Below are positions 51,578 through 60,071 of a DNA stretch of 64,000 nucleotides, in pieces; the stretch's first letter is position 1, and each line of letters begins with the position of its first letter. The notes under the pieces were generated by a model. The model was not told the origin of the DNA. It searched no databases and saw only the letters and a list, made by a program, of their open reading frames with translations. This DNA comes from Paenibacillus_AM sp052180255 (GTDB taxonomy: Bacteria > Bacillota > Bacilli > Paenibacillales > NBRC-103111): NCBI RefSeq assembly GCF_052180255.1, contig NZ_CP197466.1:2542001-2606000 (forward strand). Reading direction: 5' to 3'. The translations under genes were made by a program, and so were the position numbers.

Positions 51578-52159
51578 TTATCCGATAATTTCAGCCATAT
51601 CTCCTGTTCTTACCCCAGCAGCATTACCTTCGTCTGTATCGATATGCATGTCCAATGCAAATTGATCCGAAACGCGAGCAATGACATCTTCAAATACCAA
51701 TGGGCGAAGACCGTTCAAACGAACTTTCAACACTTGCTGATCCGCGATACCCCATTTAGCGGCATCACTTGTGTGGAAGTGAATGTGACGAGCAGCTACG
51801 ATTACACCTTTGTCCAATTCCACTTCACCAGCTGGACCTACAAGTTTAATACCAGGTGTTCCTTCAATGCGACCTGATTCACGAACAGGTGCTGGAACGC
51901 CGACTTTCATCGTATCTGTCATTGCAAGTTCAAATTGGGATTCTTTTCTTGCTGGTCCTAAAATTCTTACTTTATCAAAAGAACCCTTTGGTCCAACAAC
52001 AGCTACAGTTTCCTGCGCCGCAAACTGACCTGGTTGCGTGAGATCTTTCATTACCGTTAACTCATAGCCTTTTCCAAATAATTGGTCAATGTGAGCTTGT
52101 GATAAATGAATATGTCTTGCAGAAATCCCGATAGGTACTTGCTTAGTTGTTGTAGTCAT
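51578..52159 (-). CDS. pduL: Phosphate propanoyltransferase PduL
   Basis: Acyl-CoA/acyl-phosphate interconverting enzyme of the PduL type (193 aa), usable as phosphotransacetylase or phosphotransbutyrylase. Three conserved zinc-ligand histidine segments are present: SARHIHLSQ, AARHIHFH and LDMHIDTDEGNA. No encapsulation peptide or microcompartment shell genes are nearby, so it is likely cytosolic. It sits alone between korB and miaB, with its own terminator, and could convert acyl-CoA from the oxoacid:ferredoxin oxidoreductase upstream to acyl-phosphate for ATP formation; that link is inference. Confidence 0.93.
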   Translation of the reverse strand: MTTTTKQVPIGISARHIHLSQAHIDQLFGKGYELTVMKDLTQPGQFAAQETVAVVGPKGSFDKVRILGPARKESQFELAMTDTMKVGVPAPVRESGRIEGTPGIKLVGPAGEVELDKGVIVAARHIHFHTSDAAKWGIADQQVLKVRLNGLRPLVFEDVIARVSDQFALDMHIDTDEGNAAGVRTGDMAEIIG

Positions 52160-52318
52160 AGTTGTCCACCCTTATCTTTTAAATTATAAACACAGTATGG
52201 AGCTGTGCCCCAAACTCTATTCTAATGAATTTTAGCTCTAAAGTAAACCAGCAGACACGGCTTCGTCCTGCTTACACTGACATCAGCGCTTCTCCTTGGT
52301 TGTCGTCGTCTATCCAGC

Positions 52319-52353
52319 GCAAAAAAAGCGTGCGGAATCAACCACACGCTCTT
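52319..52353 (-). terminator. Terminator of korAB
   Basis: AGCGTGTGG / CCGCACGCT stem (one mismatch) followed by a T run on the reverse strand, about 11 bp after korB. Confidence 0.87.
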
Positions 52354-52363
52354 GTAACTTCAA

Positions 52364-53230
52364 TTAAACAAACTCAGCAACGAGTTTTTGGAAGTCTGCT
52401 TCGGAAATCTTAAGATCCTGTTTAGCAAGTGCTTCATCTTTAAAGTTAGGAACAGAAGCATCATAACTTGCTCTGTCTTTATTTTGATAGATGATGCCCG
52501 TTAACATGCCGTTTGTTTCCATTAGCTTCGTCATCGCCATAGCACGGTTGCTTGGATCATAATCAGGAATGCTTTCCAAATCAACTACGTTTTCTTTGAA
52601 CCAATCATAAGTGTTTACTTTATTGAAAGTCACACATGGACTGAATACGTTAATCATGGAGAAACCTTTATGTTTCATCCCTTCTTCAATTACAGCTGTA
52701 AGCTGCTTCAAGTTGGATGAGAACGATTGCGCAACGAATGTTGCACCTGCTGCCAGAGCCATTTCAAGAGGCGCTAGAGCTTGCTCAAGCGTACCTTGTG
52801 GCGCACCCTTTGTTTTAAAACCTTCCGCACTACGTGGGGACGGTTGGCCTTTTGTTAATCCGTAGATCTGGTTATCCATTACAATGTACGTAATGTCAAT
52901 ATTACGACGAATCGCATGTACAGTGTGACCCATACCAATTGCAAAACCATCACCATCACCACCGGAAGCAAGTACAGTAAGTTCACGGTTAGCCATTTTA
53001 AGACCTTGTGCGATTGGCAAAGATCGACCATGCACACCATGGAGGCCATAAGCATTAATATAACCGGAGATACGTCCGGAACAACCAATACCAGACACAA
53101 CTGCAAGATCTTCAGGCTCTAAGCCTACGTTTGCTGCTGCTCTTTGGATAGCTGCTTGTACGGAGAAATCTCCGCAACCTGGGCACCAGTTCGGTTTTAC
53201 ATTATTACGAAAGTCTTTTAACGTTGCCAT
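52364..53230 (-). CDS. korB: 2-oxoacid:ferredoxin oxidoreductase, beta subunit
   Basis: Thiamine-pyrophosphate-binding subunit (288 aa) of a two-subunit 2-oxoacid:ferredoxin oxidoreductase, oxidatively decarboxylating 2-oxoglutarate (or another 2-oxoacid) to the acyl-CoA with ferredoxin as acceptor. CPGCGDFSVQ near the N-terminus carries cluster cysteines, and GGDGDGFAIGMGH...IVMDNQIYGLT is the TPP/Mg motif. It follows korA by 2 bp. 2-oxoglutarate is the usual substrate in Bacillales, but sequence alone does not exclude pyruvate or branched-chain oxoacids. Confidence 0.93.
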   Translation of the reverse strand: MATLKDFRNNVKPNWCPGCGDFSVQAAIQRAAANVGLEPEDLAVVSGIGCSGRISGYINAYGLHGVHGRSLPIAQGLKMANRELTVLASGGDGDGFAIGMGHTVHAIRRNIDITYIVMDNQIYGLTKGQPSPRSAEGFKTKGAPQGTLEQALAPLEMALAAGATFVAQSFSSNLKQLTAVIEEGMKHKGFSMINVFSPCVTFNKVNTYDWFKENVVDLESIPDYDPSNRAMAMTKLMETNGMLTGIIYQNKDRASYDASVPNFKDEALAKQDLKISEADFQKLVAEFV

Positions 53231-53232
53231 GA

Positions 53233-54966
53233 TTACTTCAACTCCTTACAAGCTTGGTGAATATCCGATGGTAAGAATGGGTTACCGTTATATTTTAAAA
53301 CATTCTTAATTTTGTCTGCATAGCCTGCATTTAACTTAATTAAGTTTGCAAGTTGGCCTGTTGCGTTATTTTCAACAACAACAACTGTTTTAGCACTTTC
53401 AAGATAAGGTTTCATTTCCTCAGCAGGGAATGGGTGAAGCAAACGCACTGTTACATGGTTGCTCGTAATTCCATCGGCAGCTAGACGACCTCTTGCTTCG
53501 TCAATCGTACCACCTGTTGAACCCATACCAATGATAAGAAGCTCTGGATTTTCATGCGGAGCATCAACAAGGATTGGATTGTTTACTTTCACATTCTTCA
53601 ACTTCATCATACGTTTATCCATCATTTTTTGACGGTTGATTGTGCTTTCAGAAGGACGACCCTCTTGATCATGCTCAACGCCAGTTACATGGTGAATACC
53701 GTTTTTCATACCAGGAATCACACGTGGTGAAATACCATCTTCAGTGAACTCATAACGCTTAAACAGCTTGTTCTCTTCATTTGCAGGTGCCTCAGTTACA
53801 AGCGCTCCACGATCGATTACGATTTTGTTGTAATCAAGCAATTCAGAGGATTGTTTACCAAGGGAAAGCTGCAAGTCTGTTACAACGATAACTGGGCATT
53901 GATATTTTTCAGCCAAGTTGAATGCTTCGATCATGTCATAGAAACACTCTTCAATTGTGCTCGGTGCAAGAACGATCTTCGGAATCTCGCCGTGAGTACC
54001 GTTAATCATTGCATTAATATCAGATTGCTCTTGTTTTGTTGGAAGACCTGTACTTGGACCACCACGTTGTGTATCAACGATAACCAAAGGTGTTTCCGTC
54101 ATACCTGCAAGACCGATCGCTTCCATCATTAGAGAAAGACCAGGACCTGCAGAAGCCGTCATTGCACGAACACCACCGTAGTTAGCGCCAATTGCCATTG
54201 TTACAGCTGCAATCTCATCTTCCGTTTGGATAACCGTACCATTAAATTTCGGTAAAGCTTTAATCAAATATTCCATAATCTCGGAAGCTGGTGTAATTGG
54301 GTATGCAGGCATAAAGCGGCATCCAGCAGCTACAGCTCCAAGTCCGATTGCATCGTTACCGATAATGAATAACTTTTGCTCGCCATCAGCAGGTTCTAAT
54401 CTGAACTCTTCCAATGGGCCGCCTGCTAATTCTAGTACGTATTCTGCACCTTTACGAACGGCTTCAACGTTCTTCTCGATTACAGCAGCGCCTTTACGGC
54501 CATACTCTTCTTCAACCGCTTTATTGAATACTTCAAGAGGCAAACCAAGGAGTGCCCATGATGCACCAGAAGCAGCCATATTTTTGAAAAGGGAAGTTCC
54601 AAGTTCTTCAGCAATAGCTGTAATTGGTACTGGGAACAATCTAGCATTAACGCCTTCCGGCAATGTTGGATTAAATTTAGCATCCGCAATTACGACGCCA
54701 CCTGCACATAGTTCATGCGCATTCAAATCGATCGTTTCTTGGTCAAATGCAACTAGAATATTCAAATCATCAGAAATTGAACGAATCGGTTTAGTGGATA
54801 TCCGAATCTTGTTGTTTGTATGGCCCCCCTTAATCCGCGATGAGAAATGACGGTATCCATACAAATAATACCCCAGTCTATTAAGTGATGTGGAAAAAAT
54901 ACGGTCTGTACTTTCTACACCCTCACCTTGCTGACCACCGATCTTCCAAGACAACTGACTAATCAC
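53233..54966 (-). CDS. korA: 2-oxoacid:ferredoxin oxidoreductase, fused gamma-alpha subunit
   Basis: 577-residue subunit in which an N-terminal gamma-type domain (about 1-185, WKIGGQQGEGVESTDRIF, SSRIKGGHTNNKIRIS) is fused to the alpha domain (from about 200: GNDAIGLGAVAAGCRFMPAYPITPASEIME, AVTMAIGANYGGVRAMTASAGPGLSLM). The YPITP loop recognises the 2-oxoacid carboxylate. Pairs with KorB directly downstream. The gene order korA-korB after spoVS and a dipeptidase is common in Bacillales. Confidence 0.94.
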   Translation of the reverse strand: MISQLSWKIGGQQGEGVESTDRIFSTSLNRLGYYLYGYRHFSSRIKGGHTNNKIRISTKPIRSISDDLNILVAFDQETIDLNAHELCAGGVVIADAKFNPTLPEGVNARLFPVPITAIAEELGTSLFKNMAASGASWALLGLPLEVFNKAVEEEYGRKGAAVIEKNVEAVRKGAEYVLELAGGPLEEFRLEPADGEQKLFIIGNDAIGLGAVAAGCRFMPAYPITPASEIMEYLIKALPKFNGTVIQTEDEIAAVTMAIGANYGGVRAMTASAGPGLSLMMEAIGLAGMTETPLVIVDTQRGGPSTGLPTKQEQSDINAMINGTHGEIPKIVLAPSTIEECFYDMIEAFNLAEKYQCPVIVVTDLQLSLGKQSSELLDYNKIVIDRGALVTEAPANEENKLFKRYEFTEDGISPRVIPGMKNGIHHVTGVEHDQEGRPSESTINRQKMMDKRMMKLKNVKVNNPILVDAPHENPELLIIGMGSTGGTIDEARGRLAADGITSNHVTVRLLHPFPAEEMKPYLESAKTVVVVENNATGQLANLIKLNAGYADKIKNVLKYNGNPFLPSDIHQACKELK

Positions 54967-55167
54967 CTTACGTCCTCTCCTTTTAAACAGCAGCTATGTT
55001 TTATTAACATGACAGAAAACTTGAAAAACTAGATTTAATTTAGTTATTAAAATATTAAGAACATGTTTCAACTGAATTTTAGTGCTTCGCCATGGAAAAT
55101 GCAAGCATTTTCAACCATCTTATTAGATAGAGTTTTTAGATTGAAATGATCTAATTTTGAGATGATT

Positions 55168-56112
55168 TCAATTCCTATCCTCTGGTAGATTTTCTTGTAA
55201 AAATCTCGACCAATTTTTGTATAAAAAGCCGTCAGCTTCCTCTTTTTTATACCTTTTATAGAGTTCATCCGCCAAGTTATGGTAATCCGATGCATTTAGG
55301 AGTCCAGGAATGAATTTAACAATGCCATCAAAATCTGCACCAAATCCAACGTGATTTACACCACCCAATGCACAAACATGATCAATATGTAACAATACAT
55401 CACGAATTGAGACGCTCGGCTGATTGGTCACAAAGTAGGGGACAAAATTAAGACCCATCAAACCATCGATTCGAATTAACTCCTGAATTTGAGTATCCGT
55501 TAAATTACGTTGATGCTGACAAATTTGATAGGCATTCGAATGAGAGGCGAAAAATGATCGGTTGGATGTTTCCGCGACATCCCAAAACGCTTTTTCCGAT
55601 AAATGCGATACATCTATCATCATTCCCAATTTATTACATTCTCTAACAAACTGCTTCCCTAAAATTGTTAAACCGCCCTTGCGTGGCTCATTTGCACCAT
55701 CTGCAGCCCAATTTGCATAGTTCCATGTTAGACCGATAGCACGAACACCCAATCGATATACCGTACGTAACAGCATAGGATCACCCATCAGAGTGTCAGC
55801 ACCCTCGATCGTAAGTAGTGCACCTATATTCTGACTCTCCATAGCAGAGGCGAATTCTTGCTTGCTGCGCACCATTTGGAATCTCGGATGAGAAGCCACT
55901 TTCTCATGAAATAGATCAATATATTCAAGCATGTGATGAAATGTATGATTTGGCATCTCATCATCAATGAAAATCGCAAACAGCTGCAGCTTCACATTTC
56001 CTTTTTCCAGTAAAGGAGCACTTGCCTGCATTTTTATGATGTCACTATCAAATCGTGTCTTCGGATCTAGAAAAAGTTTAAGTAGTGCATCACAATGGCC
56101 ATCAATAATCAT
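55168..56112 (-). CDS. Membrane dipeptidase family (peptidase M19) enzyme
   Basis: Renal-dipeptidase-type metallopeptidase (314 aa), hydrolysing dipeptides including those with D-residues. Zinc-binding motifs: DGHCDAL (His and Asp near the start), LTIEGADTL (bridging Glu), DVSHLSEKAF and SHSNAY (His ligands), and HVGFGADFDG near the C-terminus. No signal peptide, so it is probably cytosolic. ATG at 56112 (MIIDGHCDA) with AGAGGATGG upstream is chosen. Set between spoVS and korA, as in several Bacillales. Confidence 0.93.
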   Translation of the reverse strand: MIIDGHCDALLKLFLDPKTRFDSDIIKMQASAPLLEKGNVKLQLFAIFIDDEMPNHTFHHMLEYIDLFHEKVASHPRFQMVRSKQEFASAMESQNIGALLTIEGADTLMGDPMLLRTVYRLGVRAIGLTWNYANWAADGANEPRKGGLTILGKQFVRECNKLGMMIDVSHLSEKAFWDVAETSNRSFFASHSNAYQICQHQRNLTDTQIQELIRIDGLMGLNFVPYFVTNQPSVSIRDVLLHIDHVCALGGVNHVGFGADFDGIVKFIPGLLNASDYHNLADELYKRYKKEEADGFLYKNWSRFLQENLPEDRN

Positions 56113-56143
56113 ATCTAACCATCCTCTCATTCCTTGTATACAA

Positions 56144-56167
56144 AAAGAAAAGCCCTAATCTGGGCTT
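56144..56167 (-). terminator. Short terminator after spoVS
   Basis: AAGCCC-AGATTA-GGGCTT followed by TTCTTTTTG on the reverse strand, between spoVS and the dipeptidase gene. Short stem, moderate strength. Confidence 0.65.
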
Positions 56168-56225
56168 AAGATCATCATACACCATTTTTCTGTTCATTAG
56201 TCTTACTTCTCTCATTCAACTTTCC

Positions 56226-56486
56226 TTAACGCGGTTCCACAATCAATTTTATTGCTGTCCGATCCTCTCCATCGATTACAATATCTGTAAAAGCAGGTAC
56301 GCAGATTAAATCGACACCGCTCGGCGCTACAAACCCTCGAGCAATTGCTACAGCTTTTATTGCTTGATTAAGTGCTCCCGCGCCGATCGCTTGTAATTCA
56401 GCTGCTCCTCGCTCTCGTAACACGCCAGCTAAAGCACCTGCAACGGAGTTTGGATTGGATTTTGCTGAAACTTTTAATACCTCCAT
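56226..56486 (-). CDS. spoVS: Stage V sporulation protein S
   Basis: 86-residue protein of the highly conserved SpoVS (Alba-like) family, needed for proper sporulation timing and coat formation in B. subtilis. The sequence VLKVSAKSNPNSVAGALAGVLRE and the end DIVIDGEDRTAIKLIVEP are hallmark. ATG at 56486 with GGGGAGG is used; a longer frame exists but is not family-like. Downstream of ymdB, as in B. subtilis. Confidence 0.97.
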   Translation of the reverse strand: MEVLKVSAKSNPNSVAGALAGVLRERGAAELQAIGAGALNQAIKAVAIARGFVAPSGVDLICVPAFTDIVIDGEDRTAIKLIVEPR

Positions 56487-56563
56487 GGAAAAGTACCTCC
56501 CCAGAATAGGAATAAACTCCATTATCAAAACTTATTCCTTGGAAGCCCTAATCATTCCATCTT

Positions 56564-57358
56564 CTATGCGAAAATAAATTCATCCTCATCATAACGAATC
56601 AATTGAGAGGACTCACATGCACCTGTGGAGTCATTAAAATCGAATACAACTGCATGAAAATGCCATTTCCCTTCATCTACAACGAAACGAACTGGCAGTT
56701 GTGTCTCAAATTTATAGAGTACGGCATTGCGCTCCATACCCAGGATCCCATCTCGAGGACCAACCATACCCACATCTGTCACATAACCCGTTCCTTGTGG
56801 CAGAATCCGATTGTCATTTGTCTGCACATGGGTGTGCGTACCTACAACAGCAGACGCACGGCCATCTAAATGCCAACCCATTGCAATCTTTTCTGAAGTC
56901 GCTTCCGCATGAAAATCAACAAACACAAACTTATATTGATTTTTCTCTTGCTCAAGAATTTCATCGACTTTGCGGAATGGGCAATCAATTGGCGGTAAGA
57001 ACGTCCTACCTTGCAAGTTGATAAGTAAGATATCCCCTACTCTTGTCTTGATCTTTGTATATCCACGTCCTGGCGTACCTGGTGGGAAGTTCGCTGGACG
57101 AATCATTTTGTCATCATCATCTATGAACTCAAAAATTTCCTTCTGGTCCCAAGTATGATTTCCAAGTGTAATGGCTTGTACACCCTGTGCGTAAAATTCA
57201 CGTGCAATCGCAGCCGTAATTCCGCGACCCGCTGCAGCATTTTCCCCATTAGCGATGATCACGGCATTCGGATAACGATCCTTCAAACTCGGTAGTACAG
57301 CTTTCAGTGCCTTGCGACCAACGGACCCCACTATATCTCCAATAAATATGATTTTAAT
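56564..57358 (-). CDS. ymdB: YmdB-type metallophosphodiesterase, apparent ATT start codon
   Basis: Calcineurin-like phosphodiesterase acting on 2',3'-cyclic mononucleotides, with roles in biofilm and nanotube behaviour in B. subtilis. Metal motifs: GDIVG (Asp8), NGENAAAGRG, GNHTWDQKE, FHAEATSEK and VGTHTHVQTND. The family N-terminus M-K-I-I-F-I-G-D-I-V-G is present only if translation starts at ATT (57358); a stop lies three codons upstream and no ATG, GTG or TTG occurs before GTG at 57331, which would remove Asp8. AGGGGTGA sits correctly before ATT. From ATT the protein has 264 aa, equal to B. subtilis YmdB. Confidence 0.9.
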   Translation of the reverse strand: MKIIFIGDIVGSVGRKALKAVLPSLKDRYPNAVIIANGENAAAGRGITAAIAREFYAQGVQAITLGNHTWDQKEIFEFIDDDDKMIRPANFPPGTPGRGYTKIKTRVGDILLINLQGRTFLPPIDCPFRKVDEILEQEKNQYKFVFVDFHAEATSEKIAMGWHLDGRASAVVGTHTHVQTNDNRILPQGTGYVTDVGMVGPRDGILGMERNAVLYKFETQLPVRFVVDEGKWHFHAVVFDFNDSTGACESSQLIRYDEDEFIFA

Positions 57359-57385
57359 AACATTTCACCCCTAATTGTTCGTTCA

Positions 57386-57420
57386 CAAAAAAAATGAAAA
57401 GTGGCTTTACGCCACTTTTC
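57386..57420 (-). terminator. Terminator of rny
   Basis: AAAAGTGGC / GCCACTTTT perfect 9-bp stem with a 5-nt loop and a long T run on the reverse strand. It lies 28 bp before the ymdB start, so ymdB needs its own promoter or read-through. Confidence 0.88.
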
Positions 57421-57433
57421 TAGTTTAAACCAT

Positions 57434-58981
57434 TTATTTTGCGTATTCAACCGCGCGAGTCTCTCGAATAACCGTCACTTTTATGTGACCTGGATAATCA
57501 AGTTCCTCTTCGATCTTCTTCGTAATATCACGAGCTAAGCGGAATGCTTCTGTATCATCAATCTTCTCTGGATGAACCATTACACGAACTTCACGACCTG
57601 CTTGAATCGCGTAAGATTTCTCTACACCTTCGAATGACTCAGAGATGTCTTCCAACTTCTCCAGACGCTTAATGTACGTTTCTAGCGTTTCACGGCGAGC
57701 CCCTGGTCTTGCTGCAGATAATGCATCTGCTGCTCCAACCAACATCGCAATAACGGAAGTTGCTTCCACATCACCATGATGAGATGCGATTGCGTTAACA
57801 ACCACAGGATGCTCTTTGTATTTCTTGGCAATTTCTACGCCGATCTCAACGTGCGATCCTTCCACCTCGTGGTCAAGCGCCTTTCCAATATCATGCAGAA
57901 GCCCGGCACGTTTCGCCAAAGTTACGTCCTCTCCGAGCTCCCCAGCCATCAATCCAGATAAATAAGCTACTTCCATGGAGTGCTTCAGCACGTTTTGTCC
58001 ATAACTTGTTCTGAATTTGAGTCGACCTAAAATTTTGATGAGGTCCGGATGTAAACCATGTACGCCCACTTCAAATGTTGCCTGCTCCCCGTACTCACGG
58101 ATTCGCTCGTCAACTTCTTTGCGGGATTTTTCCACCATCTCTTCAATTCGAGCAGGATGGATTCGTCCATCCGCAACCAATTTCTCAAGTGCATTTCTAG
58201 CAATTTCACGTCTTATTGGGTCAAAACCAGATAAAATAACTGCTTCTGGTGTATCATCAATAATCAGATCAATACCTGTTAATGTTTCGAGAGCACGAAT
58301 GTTACGGCCTTCTCGACCGATAATACGGCCTTTCATTTCCTCGTTAGGCAATGTGACAACAGATACCGTCGTCTCAGCAACATGATCTGCAGCGCAGCGC
58401 TGAATAGCCATCGTAATGACTTCTCTAGCTTTCTTGTCGCCTTCTTCTTTTGCCTGCTGTTCAATTTCTTTAATCAATTGAGCGGCTTCATGACGAACTT
58501 CTTGCTCGACTTTAGTCAAAATAATATGTTTGGCATCTTCCATCGTTAAACTGGAAATACGTTCCAACTCAGTCACTTGTGCTCGGTAAAGCTCATCAAT
58601 TTGTGATTGTGTTTCTTCGATCCGCTTTTCTTTATTGGCAACTTGTTCTTCTTTACGTTCAAGAGATTCTAATTTTTTATCCAGCGATTCCTCTTTTTGC
58701 AACAATCGTCTTTCTTGACGTTGAATTTCATTTCGACGTTCGCGAATGTCTTTTTCAGCTTCGGTACGGAGCTTATGAACTTCATCTTTAGCTTCTACCA
58801 CCGTTTCTTTCTTAAGTGCTTCTGCTTCTCTTAGAGCTGTTTCTTTAATTTGTACAGCAGCTTGTTCGGCACTAGAAATTTTTGCTTCTGCAAGAGACTT
58901 ACGGATAAAATAACCAATCCCACCGCAAAGAACGCCAACAACGGGAATCGAGATCCACAGGATTACAGTAGTGTCCATCAT
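57434..58981 (-). CDS. rny: Ribonuclease Y
   Basis: Membrane-anchored endoribonuclease that starts decay and processing of many mRNAs. Layout: an N-terminal membrane helix (about 5-25), a long coiled coil (about 30-190), a KH domain with EEMKGRIIGREGRNIRALE (about 210-230) and an HD domain with the metal motif LLHDIGKALDHE (about 360-370) and SHHGD. The end matches YPGHIKVTVIRETRAVEYAK. The start is ATG at 58981 or the adjacent ATG at 58978, after GAGGAGG; a GTG two codons upstream overlaps the ribosome site. The leader is long, about 240 nt from the predicted promoter. Confidence 0.96.
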   Translation of the reverse strand: MMDTTVILWISIPVVGVLCGGIGYFIRKSLAEAKISSAEQAAVQIKETALREAEALKKETVVEAKDEVHKLRTEAEKDIRERRNEIQRQERRLLQKEESLDKKLESLERKEEQVANKEKRIEETQSQIDELYRAQVTELERISSLTMEDAKHIILTKVEQEVRHEAAQLIKEIEQQAKEEGDKKAREVITMAIQRCAADHVAETTVSVVTLPNEEMKGRIIGREGRNIRALETLTGIDLIIDDTPEAVILSGFDPIRREIARNALEKLVADGRIHPARIEEMVEKSRKEVDERIREYGEQATFEVGVHGLHPDLIKILGRLKFRTSYGQNVLKHSMEVAYLSGLMAGELGEDVTLAKRAGLLHDIGKALDHEVEGSHVEIGVEIAKKYKEHPVVVNAIASHHGDVEATSVIAMLVGAADALSAARPGARRETLETYIKRLEKLEDISESFEGVEKSYAIQAGREVRVMVHPEKIDDTEAFRLARDITKKIEEELDYPGHIKVTVIRETRAVEYAK

Positions 58982-58987
58982 GTTCAC

Positions 58988-59232
58988 CTCCTCGTTGGTT
59001 TCTCCAAGGTGTTAGCTTGGGACCTTAGGTCTTTTAAATTCGTTTTTCAATGTTTTTGTAAAAAAATCAGATTAAAATGCGCACAGTAACTTTAAAATTG
59101 GATCAATGATGCAAGATCAAATTGCTGTGCACCTTTGCTTATTCTTTCCTAAAGGTAAAAATTGGCGTTTCTTACCCTTAGCTCACCAAAATCATAACAA
59201 TTATGAAGTTGATATATAAAATATACACTTTT
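58988..59232 (-). other. Long structured 5' leader of rny
   Basis: No gene is visible here. On the reverse strand the transcript would contain paired segments, including GCACAG / CTGTGC across about 45 nt with inner GATC/GATC pairs, and CCAAG / CTTGG just before the ribosome site. No known riboswitch consensus was recognised. RNase Y is known to be autoregulated in some bacteria, so the leader may serve that. Confidence 0.5.
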
Positions 59233-59262
59233 ATTTTAGCTTTTGTCGAAGAAGCTTGTCAA
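59233..59262 (-). promoter_or_regulatory. SigA-type promoter of rny
   Basis: Consensus TTGACA (59262-59257), 18-bp spacer, TAAAAT (59238-59233) on the reverse strand; about 250 nt upstream of the start codon. Confidence 0.75.
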
Positions 59263-59281
59263 GGGAAGTTACCAGAGTCAT

Positions 59282-59956
59282 TTATAGCTCGAATGTAGAG
59301 TCCTCTAGGGTTTCTTCAGAAACTTGTCTAATGACACGATTCACAACACCTTGTACGTATCCCCGTCTTAGCAAATATGCCATTGTCTTTCGTTTCTTAT
59401 CTAGCTCCGTGCCCGATACACTACGCCATTTCTTACTCCCCAACGTAAGAGCTCCTTCATACTCAGCCTCTTCGTCTATTCCCTGCATGGCCTGTGAAAT
59501 TTCATCCTTACCAAGTCCCTTGGACGCCAATTCTTGACGGACAAAGTTCCTTCCTTTTCGACCAAAATGGACCCGATGATCGGCCCATTGTTTCGCGAAA
59601 GCATGATCATCAATATATTGCTGTTGTTTAAGCTTATCGACAGCTTTGTCCGCGGATTCACCATCGTAACCCTTTTCTTTAAGCTTACGCCGAACTTCCT
59701 TCTCTGAACGAGGTCCACGACCTAAATATCGCAAAGATGCCAAATAAGCGCTGTGCTGCTCTTCCTCTTGCAAAATATCGATGATCCTTGCAGAATCAAT
59801 GCTTGTCCCTTTGAAAAGATGATGCTTAATCATGATATCTTCATGGACAGCAAATGCGAATTCCTCATTCAAGTAAATATTAAACCGATGTTTATTTTTC
59901 TTTTGCAATTCTACCATCGTAATGATGGATTCTTCCTGTCTCCCATTCCGTTCCAT
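59282..59956 (-). CDS. recX: Regulatory protein RecX
   Basis: Modulator of RecA filaments (224 aa). It has the RecX three-helix repeats: AYLASLRYLGRGPRSEKEVRRKLKEKGY, YIDDHAFAKQWADHRVHFGRKGRNFVRQELASKG and the third near RKTMAYLLRRGYVQGVVNRVI. It directly follows recA after a terminator, a usual partner. Start ATG at 59956 with GGAG at suitable spacing; a second ATG 13 codons on also could serve. Confidence 0.93.
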   Translation of the reverse strand: MERNGRQEESIITMVELQKKNKHRFNIYLNEEFAFAVHEDIMIKHHLFKGTSIDSARIIDILQEEEQHSAYLASLRYLGRGPRSEKEVRRKLKEKGYDGESADKAVDKLKQQQYIDDHAFAKQWADHRVHFGRKGRNFVRQELASKGLGKDEISQAMQGIDEEAEYEGALTLGSKKWRSVSGTELDKKRKTMAYLLRRGYVQGVVNRVIRQVSEETLEDSTFEL

Positions 59957-59985
59957 GCACCGTACTCCATTTCAATTTGATTCAA

Positions 59986-60019
59986 TAACGAAAGCACCTT
60001 TTCTGAAGAAAAGGTGCTT
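59986..60019 (-). terminator. Terminator of recA
   Basis: AAGCACCTTTTC / GAAAAGGTGCTT, a 12-bp perfect stem with a 4-nt loop; the tail TTCGTTATTG is moderately T-rich. It lies between recA and recX. Confidence 0.85.
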
Positions 60020-60071
60020 GTCGATTATAGCCATCCTATGAGATTCATATCGGGAATCACAAACATACGAT

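Noticed and set aside
51578..52159. Microcompartment locus
   Set aside because: pduL has no encapsulation-type extension and there are no shell-protein genes in the window.
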